Shown piece after piece: positions 34,001 through 46,250 of a stretch of DNA of 64,000 bases. Source of the stretch: Onchidella celtica (Eukaryota > Mollusca > Gastropoda > Systellommatophora > Onchidiidae); contig OZ007575.1 in the NCBI GenBank assembly GCA_963931925.1, positions 31,932,894-31,996,893 of the forward strand. The letters are read 5' to 3'. Every line of letters starts with the position of its first letter. The first letter of the stretch is position 1. The notes below the pieces were generated by a model, which saw nothing but the letters and a program-made list of their open reading frames with translations, was not told the DNA's origin and did no database searches. A program made the translations under genes and the position numbers.

Positions 34001-34336
34001 AAAAACTGAAAATGTAATTTTTTATCACATGGTGACAAGGTTTTTGATGATTACATATTCACCTTCTGGCTTCACTCCATATATTTGTAGTATGGTCGAC
34101 TTTTTTGTTTTACAAAGATTGAAAATTGTTTAGTTGGATGGCCAGCCAATATTTGTTACTACACATGTAATTCCAACATGCCAAAACAACTACAGGTGTT
34201 TTATCATGTCAGGAAGTTTCAAGTTCAAGCGCCCGTAAAGAGAGAGACAGACTGATAGAGAAAAGAGAAATGTACTGTATTGTAATAATTACATGCATGT
34301 GTGAAGCAGATTCCAGTGGGCACAGATACGTGTTGT

Positions 34337-34342
34337 AATAAA
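34337..34342 (+). terminator. candidate distal poly(A) signal of eIF4G2
   Basis: Exact AATAAA followed by a T/G-rich stretch (CATGGTTCTTGTATCAGTTT). It faces the minus-strand signal at 34381. Confidence 0.4.
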
Positions 34343-34380
34343 CAAAGACCATTTCATGGTTCTTGTATCAGTTTTATCAC

Positions 34381-34386
34381 TTTATT
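34381..34386 (-). terminator. candidate poly(A) signal of the minus-strand gene
   Basis: TTTATT on the plus strand reads AATAAA on the minus strand. It lies about 2.0 kb after the stop of the minus-strand gene and 39 bp from the plus-strand AATAAA at 34337-34342. Confidence 0.4.
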
Positions 34387-36401
34387 TCTGATGGCACACA
34401 GCATTGTTAAGTCCTAGCTTGCGTAATAATTATCACAGATAATAGTCGTATATTTCAGCTTTACCAACATAGCAGGTTAACATGAACATAATGAGATATT
34501 GGATGAAATATGTCTTGGTCAGACAGGATACAAGTACATTCTTATAAAAGGGAATGCTTTTCATCAGAAAACCAAAACAAAAGAACATTTAACCGCACAA
34601 GAAGCTGAAAACCAAACTACAGAGGTATTGATAAATTCAGGTCTTGGCAGTGCATCCCTTTTTGTTGCTCATTCCCGAAAGTCTATTACAATACAAAATT
34701 CCTTACCTATCATGACAACAAAAACCAAGTGAAACATTTAACGGAATTTTTTTATACATGTATTCCACTCACAACCACATCAAGATTTGCTATGAAGTAT
34801 GATGAACAGACATGTGCCAGTTGGGTAGGCCTATTTTCCTTTGATTCATGCTTATACACGTTGCGGATCCTAGCTCGTTAGTCAAAACATGTACCACGTT
34901 GGAACTACATCAGTACATGTATAGTTTGAACTGAGGCTCGAGGAAAGAAAAATAAGTGTAAATGATTTGAGAGACAATGAATCTTGGGAATTGGCATAGT
35001 CTTGTTATTAAATTCTGCCTACTAATTACTACAGTACAAAAGCAATCAGACTGTAAAAGTTAGTTTTAGAAACCAAACTTCAGTTAATGTATCACAAAAC
35101 TGTACTGTCTTACTATTCTTACAAAAATAATGTAAGACTTTGGTTTCAAGCACCAGATTCTGTAACACAAGATACTCACACTCACACGCAGAGCTTCACT
35201 TCTAATCTTACGTCACTCAAAACACCTAATGTGAACGGTATTGAACAAGGGAGTGATATCTTACAGGCCTAAGCATGATGATAGCGTGGGCAAAAATAGG
35301 CCGGAAAACAGGAGGCATTTGGAAAAAAAAAAAAACATAAACCGACACTCCACAAAGCCAATGGAAAACATCACCTGAGCACTTCTGTTTAAAACACATT
35401 ACATGTACATACATGTATTCAAAATGATTACGATAGTAAATGAAATGTCTATCAACTATCGATATGGGCGATAGTGTTGGTCATGCTTACTGCACAACTT
35501 GAATAAATAAAGTATACATCATATACATGTACATGCATCTACAACTTCTCAAGTTGTGCATGTGTGACAGTTTGGCCCAAGGCCACCAATTCAGCACGCG
35601 AGCTTCTTTTCAGACAAAAGATTGTCAACAGTCAAGAATCACCGCCTGTTACCGCCAGATCTGTGTCAGTCCATCCGTTTTCTGCACGTTCATTGGCCTA
35701 CGGGTGGATGTCCACACCGAACATCCTCTTACATGCGTGTCCTGGTAGGCTACATGTTATACCTCCAGTATGGACGCCAAATCAGAAGTTTCACAACTTA
35801 CTTAAACAATGATAGCGAGTCTTTGACGTGACATCAATTGTGGCATTAACAACTGCAATTACAAAAACGAAGCATGTACCTGATCTTTAAATCTAAGAGT
35901 ACACGGATACTAACGGGAGAATTTTTTAGAGCAGCGCTAAAACTGAAATGACGGGTGGATCTTAATGAGAGGGCCGACGATCAGAGCGTTCGGTCTGAAC
36001 ACTAAACTTGCATGCGACATACGATGATACGTGCAATAGTTGTTTGTTGTTTTTTTTTCTTTTGTATGTGTGCACTTTGGATTTGGCAGAAGGGGAAAAG
36101 CTCATCCTTCAGGTGGACGGACATAGATCTATAGTGTCAGGCTGTCTGTTCTTTACATGTCCTTTTTTTCAAGTAAAGGCGCAATACACCAGAGTGCAAG
36201 GAATCTGCATCAACACCGCGTTTGGCAAACTTCCGATTTGGTTAATTCCAGATATTGGTGGCATTTTTTTTCTTATATTATATATGTATGAGTCTGGCAT
36301 AAGGAACAGACTTTGAGAATGGAGAAAGAGAATCAATGTTATCTTTCCACTGATTAGTGCTGAACGTAGTTCGTAGACTTAAATATATCTGTAGAATCTT
36401 T
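34387..36401 (-). other. probable 3' untranslated region of the minus-strand gene
   Basis: No coding pattern is seen between the TAG at 36402 and the antisense AATAAA at 34381. Sequence is ordinary AT-rich DNA with an A run near 35322-35334 and scattered ACATGTA words. Confidence 0.45.
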
Positions 36402-39325
36402 CTAATTTGCTGGTACAGAGATGGCAGGATCTCCAGCCATCAGTCGCACCCTAAGATTTGGTGAGATAGCCCCCTCCAACCGACCTACAAGACGCAGCCT
36501 AGTTTCCTTAGGGAAGGTTTTCTTCCTGATTTCGGAATCACTGAGATATTCCCTGTAATCACTGCAGACCTGAATCGTGTCTTGTCGGTCAGAATTACTC
36601 GTGTAAAGAGCATCTCTTGGATTTGGTGAGACCACGGAAGACCCAAATGATTTATCTAGGTCGTCTGCAAGTTCAAACTGTAGTCGCGGACCCTGTCGAA
36701 AGGAATCGAATCTTCTACTGTCAACGCTCTCTCCTAAATCAGTCAGGATTGATTTCTTCATGCTAGGAGAATCTGGTAAATCGGCAAGCCCCATTGAAGA
36801 TGGCAATGTCATGACGTCGGAGTAGCTGCTGGCGTCCTCCGTCCCGGGTGACAGATTCTCAGCCCCGTTTTTCTCATTTTCCTCCTCTGACGTCACTGAC
36901 CTTCGGAAGGCCTTGAACTTTATTCCGGCGTCGGGAGAAAACAAATTAGCATCGGTACAAGAAGGAGGGGAATAATATGGACTTGAGGATTCATTTTTCG
37001 TTGATGAATCTTCTTCACTGATATTATTATCGGCATTATCATCATCACTGCCGTTCTCCTCATCATCTTCAGTCTTCGTTGTCGCTTCACTAACATGCCG
37101 TACAGGCGCTGCCCGCGATGGCTTCACTTGTTTCACCTTTTTGGCAGGTGGGGTTTTTCTACTTCTGGGCGAATTCTTTCTTGGAGAAACTTTCTTGAGT
37201 GCAGTTTTCCTGGAAGCGGTCCCTGACCTTGACCTCGGAGAAGGCGCACTTTGACTGTGTCGTTTTTTCTGTTCAGCCATCAGACTTTTCTGCTCACCCG
37301 AGGGCTGGGATTTCACTTGACGATGTTTTGGCCCATTTAAAATTTCATCATTATCCCCTTCTACCTCATCCTCGCCCTCACCATCGTCTATTGCTTTCAG
37401 GTCATCGTCTTCAAAAACGTCATCATTAACTTGATCTCGAATTGGGATTTCTTCTAACTTCTCTTCTAGATCTCGAGATTCCTGAAATAGCAAGACAAAA
37501 ATATACATATAATGATAAAATAGTACAGTTCTGGCCTACATTTTAGCCCTGCAATGTGCTGCATCATGGAGGGGCAGCTACAGTGTTCCTCGTATAATAT
37601 TTCCTGTCAAACAACACGTCTTTACGTTAGCACAGCACTTGGTTCAACAAATACAACCTGGATATCGATTACATGTAATCGCCAGACAAGTAGCGCAATG
37701 AGTCAAGTCTGATTTGAGTCGGTTTTGACAAAGACGAACTTGTGTCAGTCTTACGAGTGTTCGAGGTCTCTTTTAACTCCACGTCCACAGTCAACAGCTC
37801 AGACTTAATCACAGGCAAAATAGACTTGACTCAGTTGACGCTACTGGTCTTAATTAGACAGTTCAAGCCCAAGAGTTCTCAAAATCACCAACAAATTACA
37901 CTATACCCGTACTGTGAACTGCCTTGTTCTATGTGAAGAAAGATAACAATACGCTGTCGGCCATATGTATATTATATGGGTCAACGAACTTTGCCGGTTC
38001 CGGCACAGACTAATAAATTAACCAGACTGGACGATCTCATTGTGTGACGTCACAAAACAGCGAAAGGTCATGAACCATCCGCCACATTAGGTTTACGGTA
38101 ACGACCGACGCTTCAGCATAGCTACAATTTTGAATGACACCATTTTGACGCGCCTACTGAACGCGGAAGTTTGGTTCCGCACCAAGAAATTAATACATGT
38201 ACAACCAATCTTGACAAATGAAAAGAAATTTCTACTGCAGAGAGAACTAGAATCGGAATTTCCCGAGCGGCGGCCATGTTGATTATACGGCCGCCGCTCG
38301 GGAACTTCCGTAAAAAACGACACAGCCCGAAGCTCGTGTTTCCAGTCTGGTTAATTTATTAGTCTGTGGGTTCTGGGATGGAAACTAGATAAGTGACGTT
38401 GCAATGTAGACTGTCTACTTAGAGTCTTTGGGCTACTTATATGATCGAAACTGACGTCAGATATTGTGGATGGAACCATAAATGGGGGGGAGGACAGTGG
38501 TGTCTTCAAAACTGAAGACTAGCAAAGTTTAAATGACAAATTCAGCCATTAACTTTTGTATGAAGCCCAGGTAAGAAATAATACTAATAGGCATTTACTA
38601 CCTCTATACTCTCCAGCAAAGATATAATTCCAATCTGGCCGACGCCTACACGTTTAGGTCCAGAATGTTCCATGTGTGGTACTGGCACGTCTTCCGGTAG
38701 ATCGATGTCCACAGGCCCTCTCATGTGGACCTCCGGATGAACGTCATGACGCGTTTCATCGGAAGGTCTGGGCGCAAAACCTTCAGGGAGCTTGACGTCT
38801 TTCCTATGTTGCTCTGACGTGGCTTTGGCAGACAAACCTTTTGGGAATGACTGGACGTTTTGCTCTGTGGCATGAGGTTTGGACGTATCCAAAGGTGCTT
38901 GACTGCTGAAGCTCATTGATTCGTTCAGCTGTTGGCCACTCAGGTATTTGTTGTGTAAAAACTCCAAATCTCGCTTAGAACTGGTCTTGTCCGTATTTTT
39001 ACCAGATTCAGTGTCGGTTTTCTTTGAGATATTTTCCCTATCTTCTTCTTCCATCTTTTTCTCTAGAGATTTGAAACGAATGACCGGAGGAGGACGCTTT
39101 GGAGTGGGTTGATTGTTTTTCTTTGGGACTCTGCTTCTCGGTGTGATAACTTTGTCTTTAGAGGTATATCGCAGGACGTAGTCGGGGTCAAGATATTCCA
39201 CAGGCGCCATTGTTCTCCGTTCCATCTGCGCGCGCATTCGTCCCTTGTTGGAGTTTTCGTGGGTGTGTGACGTAACCACAACATGATATCCGGGTCGTGT
39301 GTTGGCTTTTAACCACCCTCGATAT
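36402..39325 (-). CDS. last two exons of the minus-strand gene, disordered acidic/basic tail
   Basis: Exon 38602-39325 (241 codons) starts [18 protein letters not shown] and has [16 protein letters not shown], then a Lys/Glu/Ser-rich linker. It ends SLLESIE, joined in phase to exon 36402-37481 (360 codons), which starts [17 protein letters not shown]. That exon holds an acidic cluster, a Ser/Lys/Arg/Pro cluster with repeated SPR and KKxSPR sites, an acidic Asn/Asp tract, and ends [20 protein letters not shown] before the TAG. The SPR sites look like proline-directed or SR-type phosphorylation sites (inference). Confidence 0.88.
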
Positions 39326-39523
39326 CTGCAAAAAAGTTATAGTAGGGGTTAACAAGATGTTTTAATATGATTATCACCATTTAGGGCAGTACTGTGATTC
39401 ATTAATGAAAATCTCGAATTCTACCCTCCAGGAGATTTAGCAGGGGGGAAATTATTCATCAGATGAGGGGCATACTGTTTCCATGGTGAAGAGGCTAACT
39501 CGCTACATAAAAATGGAGCGAGA

Positions 39524-39557
<34 letters not shown>

Positions 39558-42500
39558 AAGAAATGTAAAGATGGCTGACACTGACAGTATGGATGATGGA
39601 CGGATGGGCAGACAGACGGACAAAAAAAAAAGAAAGATAGGTAGGTAGGTAGGTAGGTAGGCAGGCAACAGGCAGCTAGGTAGGTAAGCAGGTAGGTAGG
39701 TAGACAGGCAGGTGGATAAGTAGGTAGACAGGCAGGTAGATAAGTAGGTAGGCAGGCCGGTAGGTAAGTAGGTAGGTAGGCGGGTAGGTATGTAGACAGA
39801 AGCTTGGGGGGAGACAGAGTACGAGGATAATAATTCAGAGAAAATATGAGGGGAATTAAAGTTGTAGTGCCTAGTTAGTGCTCAGTATGTAGGTACCCCC
39901 CCAGGTATATGGGTAGGCAGGCAGGCAGGTAGGTAGGTAGGTTGATAGGTAGGTAGGCAGGTAGGTAGATAGGTTGGTAGATAGCTAGTGTGCAGCCAGG
40001 TAGATATGTAAGGTAGGTAGGAAGTAGGCAGGCAGGTAATTAGATGGATAGGTAGCTAGCTAAAGACTAACCTTGCGTCACAGTTTTTGGCATGAGAAGG
40101 CAGCAAGTTGGAAGGGGGATAAACCAAATTGTTAACAATTTTTGTAGTCCAGTGTCTTGGTTTCTTCTCAGGCTCTGGCAAGGGATCTGCAGCTGTTATG
40201 AACAATCAGTCAATCATTCAGTTTTTCAATAAGTTCATTAATGGAGCAAATAAACTTTCGAACCACAAGCTGTTTATCAAATACATGTATGTAAATTACA
40301 AATCAACACATAGGTTCATCAACTACATGACATGCAGTCAAAGGAATCTGTACAATCAATTGCTCGATCAGCCAATCAATCGATCGATCAATCTCGATCA
40401 GTTAATCAATAAATAAATAAATCAACCATGCAATCGACCAACAACCAATCAATCAACCAATCGATCCGTTGATCGATCAGACTGTTTAACCCTTTATTTA
40501 TTTGTCTATCAATCAGTCACTTCTTCAGCCCTCCAGACAGTCAAACGCCACACGAATACAAACACACACTCGCACACACGTGCATACACACACGTATCCC
40601 TCATTTTTCTCGCTCTGCACATTTCTTACCAGGAACTTTGTTACCACGTTTCTCCAGATAACTAGGTATGTAAAACCCCATTTCGTTTTCCACCTGTAAC
40701 TGGAGCCTTGAATCCTGTCAGAAAGAAATTACATTAAACTTAAAAGAAATAATAGCATCATTCTGTTCCATGAATATGTAATCTTCTATAGTGTGGTTAT
40801 CACAGATCTCTATTTTCTTTGATTACGTTTTCGTTGTTGCTGTTGTCCTTATTTTTTCCTCTTTCTCCTTGTTCTTTTTTGTTTCATTTTTTTAAAAGAA
40901 TTATATTTACTTCTTCGCATCCCAGCAGAGAGTGTGTATAAAAATAGAGAGAGATCAAATCGCGAAACTAGGTCGCCGCGGTAAACAAGAATTGAAAGCG
41001 ACCACTTTCACCAAAGATAGTGTGCAAATCTGTTTACTGTGGTTTGTTCATATTTTTGGGCTGATTGAAACTATTTACAGCCGTTTGTAAGCTCTTACGC
41101 CCCGAGGAAATGCACCAATAGGTATTGTTTACCGCAGAGATCTACTTTCTGCTCCATGCTAACAGTCGTTTCGCGGCGCCTCCCATGTCTCGCAGTGGAA
41201 ATCGACCTTTAGTGAAACCAATAGTGATACATACATGTACATACTTTCTGATCCCAGTACTGTTCTGCCGTTTTTCGGAAAAAGACGTTTACGTCAATCT
41301 AGATCAAATTCAGCCTAAAGCAGCACTTAGTACAATGAAATTTGCTCGATCTTTCAATCTGGTTTATAATTTTGTACTGCCAATAGTTTCTTTCTTTTTT
41401 TTTTTTTCATCACAAAATGGAAATTGGAATAAAGGCTAAGGTAGAGAGCAACTCCAAATGCTTTTGTTCGTTTTTTTCCCCCTTTTTCTTCGCGCCTGCT
41501 ATAAAATTCTACATGTATTTTTGTTGTGTAAGGTGTTTTTCTGCAAAAATGCTAACTTGTCTGTATTTTTCTATCATTCACGTGTTGTTTTCTGTGCGTG
41601 TTTATGTACCATTTTGTGACCTGGCAAGCATTTATGTGTGAGAAAACAGACCCAGCACGATGGGGATGATACTGTAGTGTTGGCATTGCCAAGGCAAGGT
41701 TTACTCATCATTCAATAATTCAAATTAACACCTCAGGTCCGAGAAATTCCTAACCGATACAACAGTTTATTACGTTGCCAAGCGATGGGAGATAAGTTAC
41801 TTTAGTGCAGTGGCTCTCAGAGCCCCACGCCACCCCCACCCCTTCCCTTCTTTCAGATCCGAGGTTTCCCCAGTTCCTTCCGTATTTTGAATTGTCATCT
41901 AATAACTTTTTCATCATTATCTACTTTTAAAGTGATACTTATTGAACTCAGTGAATTGTCCCAAAGGGATATTCAGTTTTACTTTGTGATCGCCCTTAGT
42001 TGTCTGTGTTGACATTTTCATTTGATATATTGTATACGGTACAGTGGATATCTTCTTTTCAATTTGGAGTTACTCCTCTGATTGAAATTTCTCCCCAAAA
42101 GTCGGAAACCAGATTTTGAAAAAAAAAAAAGTCGGGAGTTGCTCGACCATCAAAGAGATCAGTGAGAGATAGAAGGAAGATAAACCCATCGTATCAACTG
42201 ACTAGTAAGTACAAATAGCAATCTTTGTCTCAGTTCAAAGCATGGTTAAGGTCACGGAACTTCAGAATTTTTGGTTGAGCTGGTAAAACCTATTCCTCCC
42301 CGGGTTGAATTCCACCCGTTAGATTTGCAATTCCTCCTCTGGGAGTTAAACTCCCCACTTTTGGGAATCAACCCGTTAGCGTGAAATAGTTGTAGTTGTA
42401 CAGTGTCACAAGCAATACTCACCAGTGTGTTGATGTCAAACTCAAGATTTTCCATCTTTATCTTGACATCTTCTAAATCATCAGATGTGACCACCCTGGG

Positions 42501-45500
42501 TGTGAGTACCCTGGTACATTCACTGGTAGTGGGGCGGTCAATGATGCTGGTGTTGGCTGGCGGAAATAGGCATGAAATTGTCATAATTATAAAAATTTAC
42601 TTTAAATTAAAGATATGTTTGTGCATACATAATGATACTATGATTAGAGACAATAGCGATGCCAACTGCGCCAGAGGAAACAAACAGGCAATACTTGTTA
42701 AACCTACATGTTATCTTTAGAACTGAAGAAGGGACTTTGATGATGATGACGATGGTGATGATGATGATGATTGACGATGATAATTAATATAATGGTGATG
42801 ATAGTGAGGATATTTGTCCTGAAAAAGAATCACTACAGATGATCTAACGAGAACAACTGTGCCACAGAAAACAAACTTTCCAAAAGGCAAAATTTACCAA
42901 AGCATTAAAGTTTGTTATCTTTAGGATCGGAGAAAGGTCGGCATTGGTGATGGTGATGATGATGATGATGATATGATGATGATGAATGGCGAAAATGATG
43001 ATGATATGGCGCCGGTAGTGGTGGTGGCCGAGAGACGTCAGATTCAGGTATCAATGACGGGGGGAGAGGTGGGGAAGTAAAGTCATAATTACTGATATAC
43101 CTCGAGATGGAGCAGAGTGGAGCCGCCTTTGCACACTCTCATAGGCAGCTTGAGCACTGGTGTCTATTGGTCCTTTGTCTTTCTTCTTACGTCTGTATTT
43201 GTCAAGATCCGGCGCGCTGATTGGTCGAGAGCGAATGCTTCCTGCATTGGATCGATAAACTCTCCGTTGTGATTGGTTGACCTCGTTCTTGAGATGACGG
43301 TAATTCTGTTTGTGATATTGAGCCTGAAATATTTTGCAATTAATAAAACTGTTTTTACACATTTGTGCTGATATGACACACACATGTGCTTGGATGAGAT
43401 TTGCCTTTGCTCCCCGGTTTTGCTTTACTGTTTGTTTTAGATGCCCATGTTACCTTTACCAAGTTCTAGTGTTTTTACTTCGTCTCATTAAGCTCTTCAA
43501 AGTCAGCTAGATTCAAACTGTTTTTAAATCCTGATCTACCTAAAAGTATACTGTTGAAAGAAAAGTCTTTAGCATTAATTTTGCATTATTTTATAATTTA
43601 TACTCACACTTAGCAAAGTACAAAGGAATGGTGGCATTTTGATGCGCACGTGGCATATATGAACTGTTATTATTTTAGGTAAAATACGTCATCGGAAAGA
43701 TGGCAGAATGTATCATTATGTCTATGAGACTCACAAAATGAGAAATTATACTCCCTTCCTTCTTCTCTTATGTTGTTGTATAGAGATATAAACTAGTGCG
43801 TCTACTGAATTATCTATTCCAAAGCTTGCAAGCAAATCGTAAAAATGCAATAGATAAGCTGTTCTACAAGACTAGAGGAAGAAAACATGAGAAAAATAAC
43901 ATAAAGCAGAGACTATAACGCTAATCCATCTATTTATTCAAACACTCTATGGTGGATTTGTTTTCATTTTCGCTGGTGGGGCACCGAGTCAAGGCGCGGT
44001 TTTAGCGTGAGATGTGGGCTGCGGAGTTAAGCTGTGTTTCCATGTGTACGGAAACGGCAACGGACATGTCACAAATCCATCAAGTAAAGAAAGAGTGTTT
44101 TCATGTGTACGGAAACGGCGATGAAGACATTCTTTCTATTTCACTACTTGAGGGGTTTTTGGCGTTTCCGTTGCCTTTTCCGTTTGCCGTACATATGAAA
44201 ACCCAGCTTTAAATTAAAGTCTACCCCGCAACGTCGAGCATATCAAAACTGTCTTGAGTACGCTGGCGGAAAAAAGACCTCCCGCACTGAGTCAAAACAG
44301 TTGGCAAAACAGACTTGTTTTCTTGCGCGATCAGCCTAACACTGTATGTATACACAAGAACTGCAGGAAAACGTAAGATGTAGCCTAATTACTAGTACCA
44401 TGTTCATGTACATAATAAGTGCAAGCAAAGACCCTTCACGAGGTGCATTTTTGGTCAGAATTGTGAAACCAACAGTAGTTAATCATAAGAGATTCGCTTT
44501 CTTCACGAATCATTTTGGTTGAAACTGATACATGTACAGAAAGACATTAAAGTAATGGCAGTCATCATCTTGATGACATCAAACTTATAAAGCGTGATAA
44601 TATGCCACTTTATCAGCCGTCTCAGAATTAGGGAAAACACATGAGGAAAACAAAACAATTTGAGATGCGTGGCCACAGTATAATTGAAGTGCATTTTTCC
44701 CAAACTGGAAAAATCCTCGGATAAAGGCTGGACATGGCAAGTTTTAACTGACCATTTACACGGTGTCTTAAACTAATTTTGAATAACTATCTGAAGGGGG
44801 CCATAACTCATGCAAAATTTGTCTTACTCAGTTTTAGAAAAACTCTCTTCTCTTCAATTCTTATCGAAAGTTTTGTTCACAGGGGAAGAAAGTGTCATTC
44901 TTACTTGTTGTCCACATCATTCATTAACCCAGAGTTCATTGGCAAACTCTCCCACACCCCTCTCTCTCTCTTTCTCCCTCTCTCTCTCTCTCTCTCGCTC
45001 TCTCTCCCTCTCTCTCTCTCTCTCCCCCCACCCCCCACCTTTCTCTCAACCTTCCACAACATTTATTTCACTTCAGACTGGTAAGGTCATAGATTGTCTG
45101 GACTATCTAGCGGGATAAGAAGCCAAATCAAGGGTTCCATGACAAAATGCAGTATAGGTAAACAAATCAAAACAATTTACAACTTCTCAGTTACTTTTTC
45201 CCCTTTAACTACGGTAATCTTTTATTCTTCTACATGTCCTACCTTGTGTTACAAATCATTAGCTGTATGTTTCTATCCACAAAACTACACATTTGTACAG
45301 GAGGCACATAAAAAACAAAACAAAACAAAAAATCCCCAAAACTGAAAGTCCCAAATGTTTAAATTCCACAGATTGAATTCAGTGATTAAAAAGTTGTCTA
45401 ATATAATTTAGAATTATAGCATGGCTGTGGCTATATGCTTACTATTTGTAAGCTAAATGTTGTTTCTCTGATATCAAAGTTGGATAGACAGAATCATTTT

Positions 45501-46185
45501 AGTAATGATAATTTAATAATTACGTAAAATTGCCAACATAAATCGTTGTGGCCATTTTTCATACTTTTGCGATTGTCTTAAAGATCCATGGCTGTAGATA
45601 ACTAAATGTGTTCACGATTTGCCACCAAATGTGATCATGTCTGTAATGGGCATCTGTTAAAACAACACATTTTACGTGATTTTATTTAGCCAGATCCCTG
45701 AAAAGTGTTATATGAGCAAATTAAAGTGAAGAGTATACGTATTTATGTTATTATTCCTGCTAAACAAAAAACCCCTGCTCTTTTAGATGGGTCTTTTCGG
45801 CAATAAGCAATGTTATGTAACACCCACGAGACTGTTCATTTGTTATTACCATTTTGATCTCTATAACATGGCATTTTGTCATGGAAACCTGGCTGTCCAC
45901 ACTGGCAAATTCCTGTTTGGACTACTAGTACTATACGCCTATTCCTCTACATAAGCCACCATCACCTGATCGCGACTGAAGTTTAAAAAATCTTGATCTA
46001 GAAGTGAGTCTTGCAAAACCTGGACAGTTCATTTCAAAAGGCAGGAAGAAAAAATTCATAAAAAGTAAGAATTGATAAATCAGTGAAATTTGTACTAGAA
46101 TATGATGGCATACTACCATGAAACATGAAAAGAGAAAATCACATAAATTATGAATAAAGAAGATACACGATCACCAACTAGATCA

Positions 46186-46250
<65 letters not shown>

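Larger units (their letters stand above)
29130..34360 (+). other. EIF4G2: eIF4G2 3' untranslated region (upper bound)
   Basis: No gene is visible between the eIF4G2 stop and the convergent gene. Candidate AATAAA signals lie at 30572, 31033 and 34337, so the 3' UTR could be about 1.5, 1.9 or 5.2 kb. Long T runs and a C run near 30130 interrupt it. The short open frames here are not supported as genes. Transcript data would be needed to choose the end. Confidence 0.5.
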
